Shown piece after piece: positions 47,717 to 57,834 of a stretch of DNA of 64,000 bases. Under the pieces are notes generated by a model, which ran no database searches, was not told the DNA's origin, and saw nothing but the letters and a program-made list of their open reading frames with translations. Source of the DNA: Chitinophagaceae bacterium (GTDB lineage Bacteria; Bacteroidota; Bacteroidia; Chitinophagales; Chitinophagaceae). Position 1 is the stretch's first letter. Every line of letters begins with the position of its first letter. Location: the NCBI GenBank assembly GCA_016713085.1, contig JADJPV010000001.1, positions 2,067,001 to 2,131,000 of the forward strand, in the 5' to 3' direction. The translations under genes were made by a program, and so were the position numbers.

Positions 47717-50700
47717 TTATAATTTGATTGTTGTTCCAAATGTAATTGTCCGGTACGGCGGGTAACCGGCACCAACATTACCATCAAAACTTTGTTGCGG
47801 ATCACCACCACTCTTAGCAGTGAAAATATATGCATTATCAATACTCACAAAGAATTGTGCGTCTTTTAAGCGCAGATTCCGTGCAAGTCCTGAACTTAAG
47901 TTGTAGCTGAAGGAAACATTTTTAATATTTATATAAGAGGCATCAAACAGAAATCTTGAAGATGCACCATCCTGACCACCTGCATTCTGTAAACGTGGAA
48001 CATTGGTTACATCTCCTGGCTTTTGCCAACGCTTCTGGATGTCAGTGTGCCATGCAGTACCTGCTGCGCCAGAATGCATGATACTTTGGTAGTTGCCATC
48101 ATAGAAATGTCCACCATAAGAATAGGTAGTTAAAATGGATAACTGAAAATCCTTATAACGCAAGGAGTTGGTAACGCCACCGTAAATTTTAGGAATGGAA
48201 GAAGCACCAACATAATAGAAATCGGCTCTTGTAATATCACTTGTAAGAATACGCTCACCGGTTGGTTTCCCATTTGCGCCTAAAATATCTCTGTAGTAGA
48301 GTGATAAACCGGTTGCAGGATCAACGCCGGCAAACTCTCTAAGCCAGAAATCATAAATAGAGCGGCCTTCATTGTACTTTTTATTACCAGTTACAATTCC
48401 ACCCAGTTCTTTTTGTTTAGGAGGTATTTTTGTCAGCTTGTTTTTGAAATGAGTCGCATTAAAATCAATTTTCCAGTCAAAGTCCTTTTTTTGTATGATG
48501 TTATATGCTAATTGTATTTCAATACCATAGTTTTTAGATTCGCCAATATTTTGCCATACATTCGGAAACAAAAACGAAGGCTCTGTTGGTGTTAAAAAAA
48601 GCAGATCATCGGATCTTCTGTCAAAATATTCAACCGTACCCTGCAGCCTTCTTTTAAACATTGAGAAATCAACACCATAATTCAATGTCTTATTACCTTC
48701 CCATTTCAGGTCTGGGTTAGCAGGCCGTGTTATTGGGGAAAAATTACCAAATCCATCCGCATAATAATAATTGATATATTGATAATATAGGCCAATATTG
48801 TCATTTCCTGATTCACCATAACTGGCTTTCAGTTTCAGGTCATTAAGCCAGTCAACATCTTTCATGAAATTCTCCTGCTTGATTCTCCAGCCAATACCTA
48901 CAGAGTAGAAATTACCCCATCTTACATCGGGCGCAAAACGGGAAGATCCATCAGTCCTAAGCGAGCCGGACAGCAGGTATTTACCATCAAAATCGTAGTT
49001 TATGCTGCCAAAATAACTTTCAATTCTATGAAGATCTTCTGAGCTGCTTGGAGGAGCTTCCACTACTGCAGCATTGTTTAATGCTGTTTGACCAGGGTAA
49101 CTGAATCCGGTTTTTGTAGCTGATAAGAAACTTGTTCTGAATTGATAGTTCTCATGACCAACAAGCGCACGAACATTATGTCTGTCGAATAATTTTTTGT
49201 TCCAGGATAATACCTGGTTTCCTGTTAATGAAACATTTTTTTGAGCCGACACAGTTGAGCGTCCTTTCACATTTGATGCATCACCGAATTCACTGTTCTG
49301 ATAGGTTAATCCATCAACCTGGAAATAGTTCATTCCAAGGGTTGTTTTGAAAGTGAAATCATTCTGGAAACGTATCTCAGCATAGGTATTGATATTGGCG
49401 TTTAATCTTTTTTGCTCACGTCTGTCAAGTGCCAGTGAACCAATAAGGTTGGAGTTAGCAGCATAAGGTCGGGCGCCCATTTGAGCAGGTACGCCCCAGT
49501 CTAATGCAGGCTTACCATCTGCACCAAGTACAGGAGAACCAGTTGCGTTGTATTGGTAAACCGGGTAGATTGGACCCATTTGACGACTGTAGTAGAAGGG
49601 GTTTGAGGTAGCAGTACCACCTGCAAATAACCCTTCTCTTTTATCTGTAGCTCCATCAACTGTAAGTCCCACTTTTAACCAGTTGTTTGCCTCTGTATTT
49701 ACATCAGCACGGAAGTTGTAACGGTTATAACCTGAGAATTTAGCAATACCCTTTTCATTCAGATAACCACCACTTACCAAATAGTTAGTTTTGTCATTGG
49801 CACCTGAAACATTTACGTTCACATTGGTACGTGTTGCGTTCTGAAACAATGCATCAGCCCATGATTCATTCCAGAGCAGTTTTGCATTAGGGTTTAATTT
49901 GCCTGTAGTGGCATCAACAAGCTGGTTACCTGGTACATTATAAGCGTTATATACAAGGCCTGAAGAACTTGTCAAAACATTTGATGCACTGGTGCCTGCG
50001 GCTGCATATGATTGACCACTGCCAAAAACGTATGAGTTTCTGTAAGATTCCCAAAACAATTCATAATACTCTTTCGCACCAACACGGTCGTATTCAGGAA
50101 TGCCTCTTGTTGAAATACCATGCCTGATAGAAGCCTGAATTTGCGCAGGTCCTTTCTTACCTTTTTTGGTAGTAATCATTATTACCCCGTTTGCAGCTCT
50201 TGATCCATAAAGGTTACTTGCTGCAGCATCTTTCAGCACATCTACTGTTTCAATTTCATCGGAAGCAATGGCTGAAATCGAACCATCATAAGGAATGCCA
50301 TTTAAAACAATCAGGGGTGATGCAGAAGCATTGATTGATCCAAATCCTCTGATTCTGATATCAGTACCACCGCCTGGGGTACCACCACCATTGGTTGTTG
50401 CCAAACCCGGAACAAGACCTTCCAATACCCTGGTAACTGACGTAACCTGTTGTTTTTGGATAGTGGCAGAATTGATTGTACCTGCAGAGCCGGTAAATGT
50501 TGATTTTTTTACTGTACCGTAAGGTACACTAACAACAACTTCTGTAAGTTCGTTAACAGCAGAAGTTAAGGCAACGGTAACACTTCCGCTGCCAATATTT
50601 ACTTCTTTAGCTGTAAAATTCAGTGAAGAAATCACAAGGGTTCTTGAAGATGCAGGTGCATTTAACTCAAACATGCCTTCTGCATTTGTGGTAGTACCGA

Positions 50701-50845
50701 TTGAAGTGCCTTTTACTAATACAGAGGCATTAGCAATAGGAGTTCCATTTTCATCGGTTACCTTACCTGTTACTTTTTTTGATTGAGCCATAAGTGTAAA
50801 TCCACTTACCAGCAGCACAAACAAAATGCTTACAAGTTTTCTCAT
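47717..50845 (-). CDS. susC: SusC/RagA-family TonB-linked outer-membrane protein
   Basis: This 1042-residue transporter has a signal peptide (MRKLVSILFVLLVSGFTLMAQ), a carboxypeptidase-regulatory-like domain (KVTGKVTDENGTPIANASVL), a TonB plug domain (RIRGFGSINASASPLIVLNG, NLYGSRAANGVIMITTKKG) and a 22-strand-type barrel region to the C-terminus. It imports glycans, peptides or similar with SusD. The frame is intact throughout. ATG 50845 is chosen over 50905 because it begins the signal peptide. It heads the operon; no adjacent sigma/anti-sigma or hybrid regulator reveals the substrate. Confidence 0.96.
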   Translation of the reverse strand: MRKLVSILFVLLVSGFTLMAQSKKVTGKVTDENGTPIANASVLVKGTSIGTTTNAEGMFELNAPASSRTLVISSLNFTAKEVNIGSGSVTVALTSAVNELTEVVVSVPYGTVKKSTFTGSAGTINSATIQKQQVTSVTRVLEGLVPGLATTNGGGTPGGGTDIRIRGFGSINASASPLIVLNGIPYDGSISAIASDEIETVDVLKDAAASNLYGSRAANGVIMITTKKGKKGPAQIQASIRHGISTRGIPEYDRVGAKEYYELFWESYRNSYVFGSGQSYAAAGTSASNVLTSSSGLVYNAYNVPGNQLVDATTGKLNPNAKLLWNESWADALFQNATRTNVNVNVSGANDKTNYLVSGGYLNEKGIAKFSGYNRYNFRADVNTEANNWLKVGLTVDGATDKREGLFAGGTATSNPFYYSRQMGPIYPVYQYNATGSPVLGADGKPALDWGVPAQMGARPYAANSNLIGSLALDRREQKRLNANINTYAEIRFQNDFTFKTTLGMNYFQVDGLTYQNSEFGDASNVKGRSTVSAQKNVSLTGNQVLSWNKKLFDRHNVRALVGHENYQFRTSFLSATKTGFSYPGQTALNNAAVVEAPPSSSEDLHRIESYFGSINYDFDGKYLLSGSLRTDGSSRFAPDVRWGNFYSVGIGWRIKQENFMKDVDWLNDLKLKASYGESGNDNIGLYYQYINYYYADGFGNFSPITRPANPDLKWEGNKTLNYGVDFSMFKRRLQGTVEYFDRRSDDLLFLTPTEPSFLFPNVWQNIGESKNYGIEIQLAYNIIQKKDFDWKIDFNATHFKNKLTKIPPKQKELGGIVTGNKKYNEGRSIYDFWLREFAGVDPATGLSLYYRDILGANGKPTGERILTSDITRADFYYVGASSIPKIYGGVTNSLRYKDFQLSILTTYSYGGHFYDGNYQSIMHSGAAGTAWHTDIQKRWQKPGDVTNVPRLQNAGGQDGASSRFLFDASYINIKNVSFSYNLSSGLARNLRLKDAQFFVSIDNAYIFTAKSGGDPQQSFDGNVGAGYPPYRTITFGTTIKL

Positions 50846-50880
50846 ACTCGTTTTTTTGGGTTTATTAATGATTAATGTTA

Positions 50881-50895
50881 CCTGTTTTAAACAGG
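50881..50895. promoter_or_regulatory. Inverted repeat in the susC 5' leader
   Basis: CCTGTTTTAAACAGG is a perfect 7-bp inverted repeat around one base, lying 36 bases before the susC ATG and about 70 bases downstream of the -7 box. It could be an operator or an RNA hairpin. Confidence 0.45.
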
Positions 50896-50964
50896 TTTGT
50901 TCCATCTAAGGATTGTTGTTAAGGAAAAGAGTTACTGGGTGTAAGCCAATTGGTTAGGAGCAAA

Positions 50965-50972
50965 CAAATATA
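50965..50972 (-). promoter_or_regulatory. Putative -7 box of the susC operon
   Basis: TATATTTG on the minus strand, exact match, about 120 bases upstream of susC, so this operon has a long leader, unlike most genes here. Confidence 0.5.
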
Positions 50973-51038
50973 ACAGGTTCTGTTAAATTTTGTTAAGTAA
51001 AAGACAGATTTTATGGGCAAATGCTGCTTTGAAGCTGC

Positions 51039-53456
51039 TTATTTTACGGGTTTTTTGTCTTTTGTACGGGCAGTTGACAAAAGCATGACAGGTAACAGCA
51101 CAAGATTCGTAATCATTGCCACCAAAAGGGTTAGGGAAGTAAGCCAACCCAATGCCTGCGTACCTCCAAAATCGGAGAAACAGAAAATAACAAAACCAGC
51201 AACCAGCACCAACGAAGTATAAATAATGCTGATGCCTGTATGGCGGATGGTTTGCCTTACGGTTTCTTTAATGTCGTAGTTATGGATAGGCAGTTCCTGT
51301 TTGTAGTTAATTAAAAACCGGATAGTGACATCAATGGCGATGCCTAATGCCACACTGAAAACCAATACTGTACTTGGTTTCAGGGGAATGCCCACCCAGC
51401 CCATTACCCCGGCTGTGATCACCAATGGAACAACATTCGGAATGAGGGAGCAGAACAAAATCCGGAACGAACGGAAGAGGTACAACATGCAAAGGGCAAT
51501 GAGTAAAAATGCCCACACAATACTTTCTTTCAGCCCGTTGATGATAAATCGGCTGCCTTCTACAAAGGTTACACTGGTGCCCGTAAGTTGAATATTTGCT
51601 GAACGGGTTAATCTGGATGAATCAATATCAGCTATAGCAATTGTTTTATTGTTAATTTGATTGGCATAGGTTAGACTATCAAGGTTAAACAAAGAATCAG
51701 CTTTGGCCTGTACCTGTACTAATATTTTAGGTAAGCTGTCGCTTCCCACATCGGCCATGTTTACACTGATCCTTGCCCGTTGTTTGCTGCTGTCCATAAA
51801 ATTTCCCACCAGTTTGGCAAATGTGTTCGTCCTGCTGTTTGCATTTGTATCAGCTTTCATTTGCAGGTAAGGAGCAAGAAAGGCCAGGTCAAATTCATTG
51901 GGAATGGTGTACATATTACTGTCGCCATCGTAATAAGCCTGTCTTGCAAATTTCAATCCTTCAGTAAGGGCAATGGCCTTACCCATCTCCGGCCTGTTCT
52001 GTAAATAAACTACCAGAGAGTCAATACGGTTGAGGTTGGGGATACTTCTTGTAACACCCTGCTTGCGTTTTGTATCAACCACAATTTCAAGTGGCATTAC
52101 TCCCGAAAAATGTTTTTCAAAAAATTTCAGATCAACATAGAGTTTATCATTCTTCGGTAAATCATCAACAATATATCCAACTGTTTTTAAGCGAAAGATG
52201 CCAACAATAGCAATTGCCATTAAAATTCCTGTAGCAGTGTACGTATATTTTGGATGATTGAACACCCAGTCCTCAATCTTTATGATTGTTCTGTTCAGCC
52301 GTTCATTTTCCAGGTAACGGACGTGGCGCTGTTTTGGTGCAGGTAAATAACTCAGCACAATCGGTATAAACAGAAATGAAATTACAAACAATGCCATGAT
52401 GTTGATACCGGCAACAATTCCAAACTCTCTTAATATCTGGCTTTTAGTAAGTGCAAATACTGCAAAGCCGATGGCCGCAGCAATATTGCAGAAGAGAGTA
52501 ACGATCCCCATCCGTCCCATCATATTAACAAGCGAAATGTGTTTCTCTCCGCTTTTTTTATACTCTGTATGAAACTTGTTGAGGAAATAAATACAGTTGG
52601 GAATTCCTATTACCACCATTAATGGCGGAATCAACGCATTAAGTAAAGTGATTTTAAATCCAAACAATACCATAGTTGCCAAACTGAAGATTACACCCAT
52701 GATGACTACCACCATGCTGAGCCACATTGCACTAAATGAACGGAAGAAAAGTAACAGAATAAATGCGGAGAGTAAAACCGAACCGAGTAAAAACAGTTTC
52801 ATTTCAGCAGCAATACGTGTACTCATTTCTGTACGTACCAGCGGTAAGCCGCTGCGGTACATTTCAATGTTGTTATCCTTCCCGAACTTTTCGGTTAACT
52901 TCATCAATCCATCAACAGAAGTGTTTCTTCTTTTTGAATTGAGCACATCTTTATTGATGCGCACTGCCATCATGTACACTTTACTGTCAGGATTATAAAG
53001 CAGCCCCCTGTAAAACGGGAGGTTTTCAAGCACGAGTCTTGAACTGTCTAACGCAGCCTGTGTTTGAATATTTTCAGGAAAAACAGGAAGTGCTTTTAAT
53101 TTTTCAGTTGCAGAATCTTTTACAAGGTTAACAGCTGCGCTGATACTGAGGATGTCTTCAACTCCCGGTATTTTTTTAAAGTCTTTTTGTAAGGCAACAA
53201 ATTTTTGAAAGAAATCTAACTGAAACATGTCTTTCTTTTCAAAACCAATTACCAGCAGGTTTCCGTCTTCGCCGAATTTTTGCTTAAAGGCCTGGTATTC
53301 GAGGAACTTTGGATGATCAACCGGGATAGCTTTTGCAAAATCGTAACTCATTTGCACTTTAGAAGCGAAGTAAGTCATCACAGCAGTTGCAAGAAGAACA
53401 GCAATTAACAAAGGAAGCCTGTTACGCAACACCCATTTTCCAAGTTGATACCACAT
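51039..53456 (-). CDS. RND/MMPL-family transporter
   Basis: This 805-residue protein has an N-terminal helix (residues 13-31), a first periplasmic domain to about 215, five clustered helices (LLGSVLLSAFILLLFFRSF onward), a sixth after a basic loop, a second periplasmic domain (about 425-625) and a final five-helix cluster with VFSVALGIAIDVTIRFLINY. This is the duplicated RND layout of the MMPL/sterol-sensing-like group. Such proteins move lipids or hydrophobic molecules, driven by proton flow. The cargo is unknown. It is monocistronic and divergent from porZ. Confidence 0.88.
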   Translation of the reverse strand: MWYQLGKWVLRNRLPLLIAVLLATAVMTYFASKVQMSYDFAKAIPVDHPKFLEYQAFKQKFGEDGNLLVIGFEKKDMFQLDFFQKFVALQKDFKKIPGVEDILSISAAVNLVKDSATEKLKALPVFPENIQTQAALDSSRLVLENLPFYRGLLYNPDSKVYMMAVRINKDVLNSKRRNTSVDGLMKLTEKFGKDNNIEMYRSGLPLVRTEMSTRIAAEMKLFLLGSVLLSAFILLLFFRSFSAMWLSMVVVIMGVIFSLATMVLFGFKITLLNALIPPLMVVIGIPNCIYFLNKFHTEYKKSGEKHISLVNMMGRMGIVTLFCNIAAAIGFAVFALTKSQILREFGIVAGINIMALFVISFLFIPIVLSYLPAPKQRHVRYLENERLNRTIIKIEDWVFNHPKYTYTATGILMAIAIVGIFRLKTVGYIVDDLPKNDKLYVDLKFFEKHFSGVMPLEIVVDTKRKQGVTRSIPNLNRIDSLVVYLQNRPEMGKAIALTEGLKFARQAYYDGDSNMYTIPNEFDLAFLAPYLQMKADTNANSRTNTFAKLVGNFMDSSKQRARISVNMADVGSDSLPKILVQVQAKADSLFNLDSLTYANQINNKTIAIADIDSSRLTRSANIQLTGTSVTFVEGSRFIINGLKESIVWAFLLIALCMLYLFRSFRILFCSLIPNVVPLVITAGVMGWVGIPLKPSTVLVFSVALGIAIDVTIRFLINYKQELPIHNYDIKETVRQTIRHTGISIIYTSLVLVAGFVIFCFSDFGGTQALGWLTSLTLLVAMITNLVLLPVMLLSTARTKDKKPVK

Positions 53457-53528
53457 GTGTTTCAGATACTTTTAAGATAAGAAAAGCAGCGCAAAGAAAC
53501 GCCATTCCACCCTAAAAACTCTAAAAAA

Positions 53529-55826
53529 ATGAAGTGTAAATTATTCCTTTCGTTTACCAGCCTGTTTATCTTTTCAATGTCATTTTCTCAGCTAACCCCT
53601 GTTGGGCAGTGGCGTGAACATATGGAATACCGTTCGGGTCTTCGGGTAACAGTTTCACCTGAAAAGATTTATGTGGCTTCAAAATTCGGCGCTTATTCTG
53701 TGAGTAAGGCTGAAGGGGAAATTGAACGGTTGAACAAAGTAACCGGGCTGCATGATGCAGGTATCCGCAGCATCAAATACAATTCATCGAATAATAAATT
53801 ACTCATTGCTTATAACAACAGTAATCTCGATGTAGTATATCGAAACGACATTATCAATATTCCCGATATACTCCGCAGCAATGTAGGCGGCGATAAAAAT
53901 ATTTACGATATCAGTTTTGTTAACGACATAGCTTACCTCAGCAGCGGACTTGGAGTAATTGTTGTTGACCTGGCAAAATATGAAATCAGCAGTACGTATT
54001 ACATGGGAAATAATGGCGGCAATGTAAAAGTGAATGGATTTGCTGCAGATGCCACACGTTTTTTTGCCGCAACAGAAGAAGGATTAAAAGTTGCAAATCA
54101 AACTGCGTCTAATTTAAGTGATTACCGTAACTGGACTTTATTAAGCGGAACAAATGGTTTGCCTGCAGGTCCGGCAACACAGGTAATGGTTATACAGGGT
54201 AAGGTGATTGTTCAATATTTTACTTCATTATATGTATTAAACGGAAGTATATGGCAATTGCTGTACAATGATGACTGGCGTTGGGAAAATGTGAATGCAA
54301 GTGAAGGAAGCATCTTAATCTGCCAGGAAAAAAATGCATGGAATGAACGAAGAGTAATTGTACTGAACACAAATGGAACGGTGAGCACAGTTGTTCAAAA
54401 CAATAATCAACTCCGTTATCCTTTCCAGGCTGCAAAAAGCGGGAATGAAATCTGGATCGCTGATTTTGAAAAGGGATTGGTGAAAGCTGAAGCAAATTTG
54501 TTTGAACGTTATGCAATCAATTCACCTTACGGAAGTGTGGATGGAGAATTGTTTTTCTATAAGAATACATTATATGTTGCAGGCGGAAGTGTAAATGAAG
54601 CATGGAATTATCAATATAACGGCACCGGTTTTTTTACATTCAATAATGACGAATGGAAAGATTATAACCGCACCAATCTATCCTGGATGGATACAGTACT
54701 GGATATAATCAGCATTGCAGTTGACCCACGCAACAACGCAATCTATGCAGGATCGTTTGGAGGAGGATTGGTGGAGTATGAAAGTGCAACGAAATATAAA
54801 ATTGATAAGCAGGGTGTGCTGAATGTAACAGTTGGCGATGCCAACAGTTACCGAGTTGGTGGTTTGGCATTTGACGGAGAAAATAATTTATGGATCAGCA
54901 ATTTTGGAGGCAGTAATAATTTTGTTGTAAAGAAAGCAGATGGTAACTGGAAATCTTTGCGTGTTCCTTTTCTCATCAGCGATAATATGGTTGGGGCTAT
55001 TTTAATTGATGATGCCAATCAGAAATGGATACAGGTGCCGCAGGGCAATGGATTGCTTTGTTATAATCATGGAACATCTATTGATAACACAGGTGATGAC
55101 AGGTGGAAATGGTTGCAGACCGGAGTTGGAAACGGTAATCTGCCGGGCAATTTTGTGAATTGTATGGTGAAAGATAAGGATGGTTTCATCTGGCTGGGAA
55201 CAGATAAAGGCATTGCTATTATACAATGCCCGGGTGAAGTGTTTACAGTAAATGGATGTGAAGCTTATCAACCAATTGTACAGCAGGATAATTTTGCCGG
55301 TTATTTATTTGAGAATGAAGAAGTGAAAGCAATGGCTGTTGATGGAGCAAACCGAAAATGGGTGGGTACACATAATGGCGTTTGGCTTATCAGTGCAGAT
55401 GGAGAAAGAGTAAGTCAACGTTTTACTGTTGATAACAGTCCGTTACTGAGTAATGAAATTATCCGCATTATCATTGATCCAAAAAGCGGGGAAGTATTTT
55501 TTTCTACATTCAATGGTATTTGCAGTTACAGAAGTACCGCAACAGAAGCCAGTGAAAATACAGATAAGGTGCTGGTGTTTCCAAGTCCTGTACCTGCAGG
55601 ATATGAAGGAACAATTGGTATTCGTGGATTGCCTGAAAATTCAATTGTAAAAATTACAGAGCTAAACGGCCGGTTGGTTTATCAAACAAGATCACTTGGT
55701 GGCCAGGCTGTATGGAATGGAAGAGATTATAATAATCAGCGGGTATCAAGCGGCGTTTATCTTGTATTGGCAAAAGATCAACTGGGTGCAGAAAAAAAAG
55801 TGGGTAAGATTGTGTTCATTAAATAA
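53529..55826 (+). CDS. porZ: Type IX secretion system protein PorZ
   Basis: This 765-residue protein has a signal peptide (MKCKLFLSFTSLFIFSMSFSQ) followed by LTPVGQWREHMEYRSG, the usual PorZ start. Repeated propeller blades follow (DKDGFIWLGTDKGIAIIQ, DGANRKWVGTHNGVWLIS), then a C-terminal type-A sorting-like beta domain from about 685 (VFPSPVPAGYEGTIGIRGLP, SSGVYLVLAKD, KKVGKIVFIK). PorZ sits in the outer attachment complex of T9SS at the cell surface. recO follows after eight bases. Together with gldD and gldE it supports a working T9SS. Confidence 0.9.
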   Translation: MKCKLFLSFTSLFIFSMSFSQLTPVGQWREHMEYRSGLRVTVSPEKIYVASKFGAYSVSKAEGEIERLNKVTGLHDAGIRSIKYNSSNNKLLIAYNNSNLDVVYRNDIINIPDILRSNVGGDKNIYDISFVNDIAYLSSGLGVIVVDLAKYEISSTYYMGNNGGNVKVNGFAADATRFFAATEEGLKVANQTASNLSDYRNWTLLSGTNGLPAGPATQVMVIQGKVIVQYFTSLYVLNGSIWQLLYNDDWRWENVNASEGSILICQEKNAWNERRVIVLNTNGTVSTVVQNNNQLRYPFQAAKSGNEIWIADFEKGLVKAEANLFERYAINSPYGSVDGELFFYKNTLYVAGGSVNEAWNYQYNGTGFFTFNNDEWKDYNRTNLSWMDTVLDIISIAVDPRNNAIYAGSFGGGLVEYESATKYKIDKQGVLNVTVGDANSYRVGGLAFDGENNLWISNFGGSNNFVVKKADGNWKSLRVPFLISDNMVGAILIDDANQKWIQVPQGNGLLCYNHGTSIDNTGDDRWKWLQTGVGNGNLPGNFVNCMVKDKDGFIWLGTDKGIAIIQCPGEVFTVNGCEAYQPIVQQDNFAGYLFENEEVKAMAVDGANRKWVGTHNGVWLISADGERVSQRFTVDNSPLLSNEIIRIIIDPKSGEVFFSTFNGICSYRSTATEASENTDKVLVFPSPVPAGYEGTIGIRGLPENSIVKITELNGRLVYQTRSLGGQAVWNGRDYNNQRVSSGVYLVLAKDQLGAEKKVGKIVFIK

Positions 55827-55834
55827 GTTTCCTT

Positions 55835-56584
55835 TTGAGTAATGTATTACATACAACAAAGGCAGTGATTCTCCGTACAGTAAAGTATGGCGAAACGAGT
55901 TTAATTATTTCTGCATACACCGAGTTGTATGGATTGCAGAGTTATATTGTTCAGGGTGTAAGAACAAGTTCAAAAAAGGGAGCAGGCAAAGCAAATTATT
56001 TTCAGCCGGGTTCTATGCTGGAGCTGATCGTGTATCATCATGATCTCAAAAATCTGCAGCGCATCAAAGACTTCAAATGGAGTTACCTCTACGAGCAGCT
56101 GTTTGCTGATGTGATTAAAAACAGTGTGCTGTTGTATATGGTTGAACTGCTGCAGAAATGTGTAAAGCAACCGGAGAACAATCCTGACTTGTTTTATTTT
56201 ATTGAAGATGCATTGATGCAGCTTGATAAATCCGGTGATGCAGTAACAGCCAACTTTCCTCTTTACTTTGCTTTGCACTTAACCAACTTTTTCGGCTTTC
56301 AGATAAATACAGAAGAAGCAGATAAATATGACATTCCTGATTTACAGGAAGGAAATTTTGTTTCAACCTATCCGCAACATGTATATTATGTTGATGGAAA
56401 AACTGTTGAACTGATCCGTGAGTTATTAAAAGCAATGCAGCCACATGAACTGATTGAAATACCGATGAACTATTTACAAAGAAGGCAGCTGCTTGAAACA
56501 CTTGAAACCTATTATGCTTTGCATATACCTGAGTTTGGAAAACTAAAAACATTGCCGGTACTGCAGCAAATCATGGAGCCATGA
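55835..56584 (+). CDS. recO: DNA repair protein RecO
   Basis: This 249-residue protein has the RecO OB-fold N-terminus HTTKAVILRTVKYGETSLII and a helical C-terminal region; zinc-binding cysteines of some RecO proteins are absent. RecO helps load RecA through RecF/RecR. The start is TTG at 55835, since the first in-frame ATG would remove part of the OB fold. The gene follows porZ closely and converges with the amidohydrolase gene. Confidence 0.88.
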   Translation: MSNVLHTTKAVILRTVKYGETSLIISAYTELYGLQSYIVQGVRTSSKKGAGKANYFQPGSMLELIVYHHDLKNLQRIKDFKWSYLYEQLFADVIKNSVLLYMVELLQKCVKQPENNPDLFYFIEDALMQLDKSGDAVTANFPLYFALHLTNFFGFQINTEEADKYDIPDLQEGNFVSTYPQHVYYVDGKTVELIRELLKAMQPHELIEIPMNYLQRRQLLETLETYYALHIPEFGKLKTLPVLQQIMEP

Positions 56585-56586
56585 TT

Positions 56587-57761
56587 TTATAACAAGCGTT
56601 TTGATTCACTGAAATCTGCACTCAAAATAACTACTCTCGGCTTCTTTCCTTTTTCAAAGCTTCCCAACTGATCGTCCCATTGCAAAGCCTTTGCGCCATT
56701 TAATGTGGCCATTTGCAAAGCCTGTTCTTTTGATACAGATGTATGCTTTAGCAATGCTTCCATTTCTTTCGCAATACTTAACTGCCAGTTACTGCTGTAA
56801 CTGTCGGTCCCTAACACAATCGTACAATTATGTTTCAATAGAAGATCAACTGGTGGAGTGTTGTTTTCAATATACAAATTCGCATTGATGCATAAACAAT
56901 AGATCAGTTTTAATTCGTTGGCTGCTGCATATTCATTGGCCCAAACAATATCTTCTTCAGGCATATAAGTATTATGAATAAGAAAGATAGTTTGTCTGTT
57001 GTTGAAATAAGGAAGATATGAACGGATGCTGCTTTTACCTGTTACAGGAAAAGGGGAGGAATTAATACCAAAGATTTTAAACAGTTTTAAATATTCTCCT
57101 CCACCTGTTTTATACAATTCATTTTCGGCAGGGTGCTCCTGGTTATGGATGGAAATGATCTGATCAGCTGTTGCTTCATTGATTAACTGAAATGTTTTTG
57201 GTGAAATACTGTAAGGTGCATGTGGTACAAACGATGTGCGGTGTACGGTGTTTGATGTACGAAGTGAGGTTTCTAATTCTTTTGCTACAGTTTGGTAGTG
57301 GCTGAAATTCTCATCTGCCTTTGCGTCTGTAAACTCAATACCTCCACAAAATTCTGCCAGCGGATTTTGCTCTTGCTTTTCACCAAAGCAGTATCGGCAG
57401 TATTGCCAATATCACCAACGGCAACAATACCATTGTTGAACATTTCTTCTTCCGCTTTTACAATTTCCTGCTGAATCAATTCCTGTTCAAATCCCCGTTT
57501 GGTTACAACGGAGCAAAGAAATTCAATCAGTCCGGTATGGGGTGGGATAACATTTTTTAAATGGCTTAACTCTAAATGACAATGTGCATTGATCAGCCCG
57601 GGCGAAAGAATGCCTGCGAATTGCTGCACATCATCACCAGCTTCAGCAGTTGAAACAATATCCTGTACTGAACCGTTTTCATCAGTGATTAATACTTTAT
57701 CTGTATCATAAAGCTTGTATCCATCAAACAATTGATCTGCCCTGAACTTCCTGTATTCCAT
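56587..57761 (-). CDS. Amidohydrolase-family metal-dependent hydrolase (one frame break)
   Basis: The product belongs to the cytosine-deaminase-like/chlorohydrolase group. It has the metal motif LINAHCHLELSHL near residue 65, VAVGDIGNTADT, VPHAPYSISP with the catalytic His, and the conserved late Asp in VLGTDSYSSNWQLS. The frame breaks near 57336; one added base joins NFVEV to EFTDAKADENF and gives 392 codons. The start is 57761 (MEYRKFRADQLFDG), supported by a -7 box 28 bases upstream. The substrate is unknown. Confidence 0.85.
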
Positions 57762-57788
57762 GCGCTGAATTCTTTTAACTTTGCCGCT

Positions 57789-57796
57789 CAAATTTA
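57789..57796 (-). promoter_or_regulatory. Putative -7 box for the amidohydrolase gene
   Basis: TAAATTTG on the minus strand, exact match, 28 bases before the ATG at 57761. Confidence 0.45.
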
Positions 57797-57805
57797 GTAC
57801 ACAAA

Positions 57806-57829
57806 ACTCTCCCTTTAGGGAGTTGGAGG
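57806..57829. repeat. CTCCC-TTTA-GGGAG palindromic repeat abutting prfA
   Basis: ACTCTCCCTTTAGGGAGTTG followed by GAGG. The final GGAGG lies six bases before the prfA ATG and could serve as a Shine-Dalgarno sequence, while the upstream CTCCC could pair with a GGGAG. Confidence 0.6.
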
Positions 57830-57834
57830 CATAA

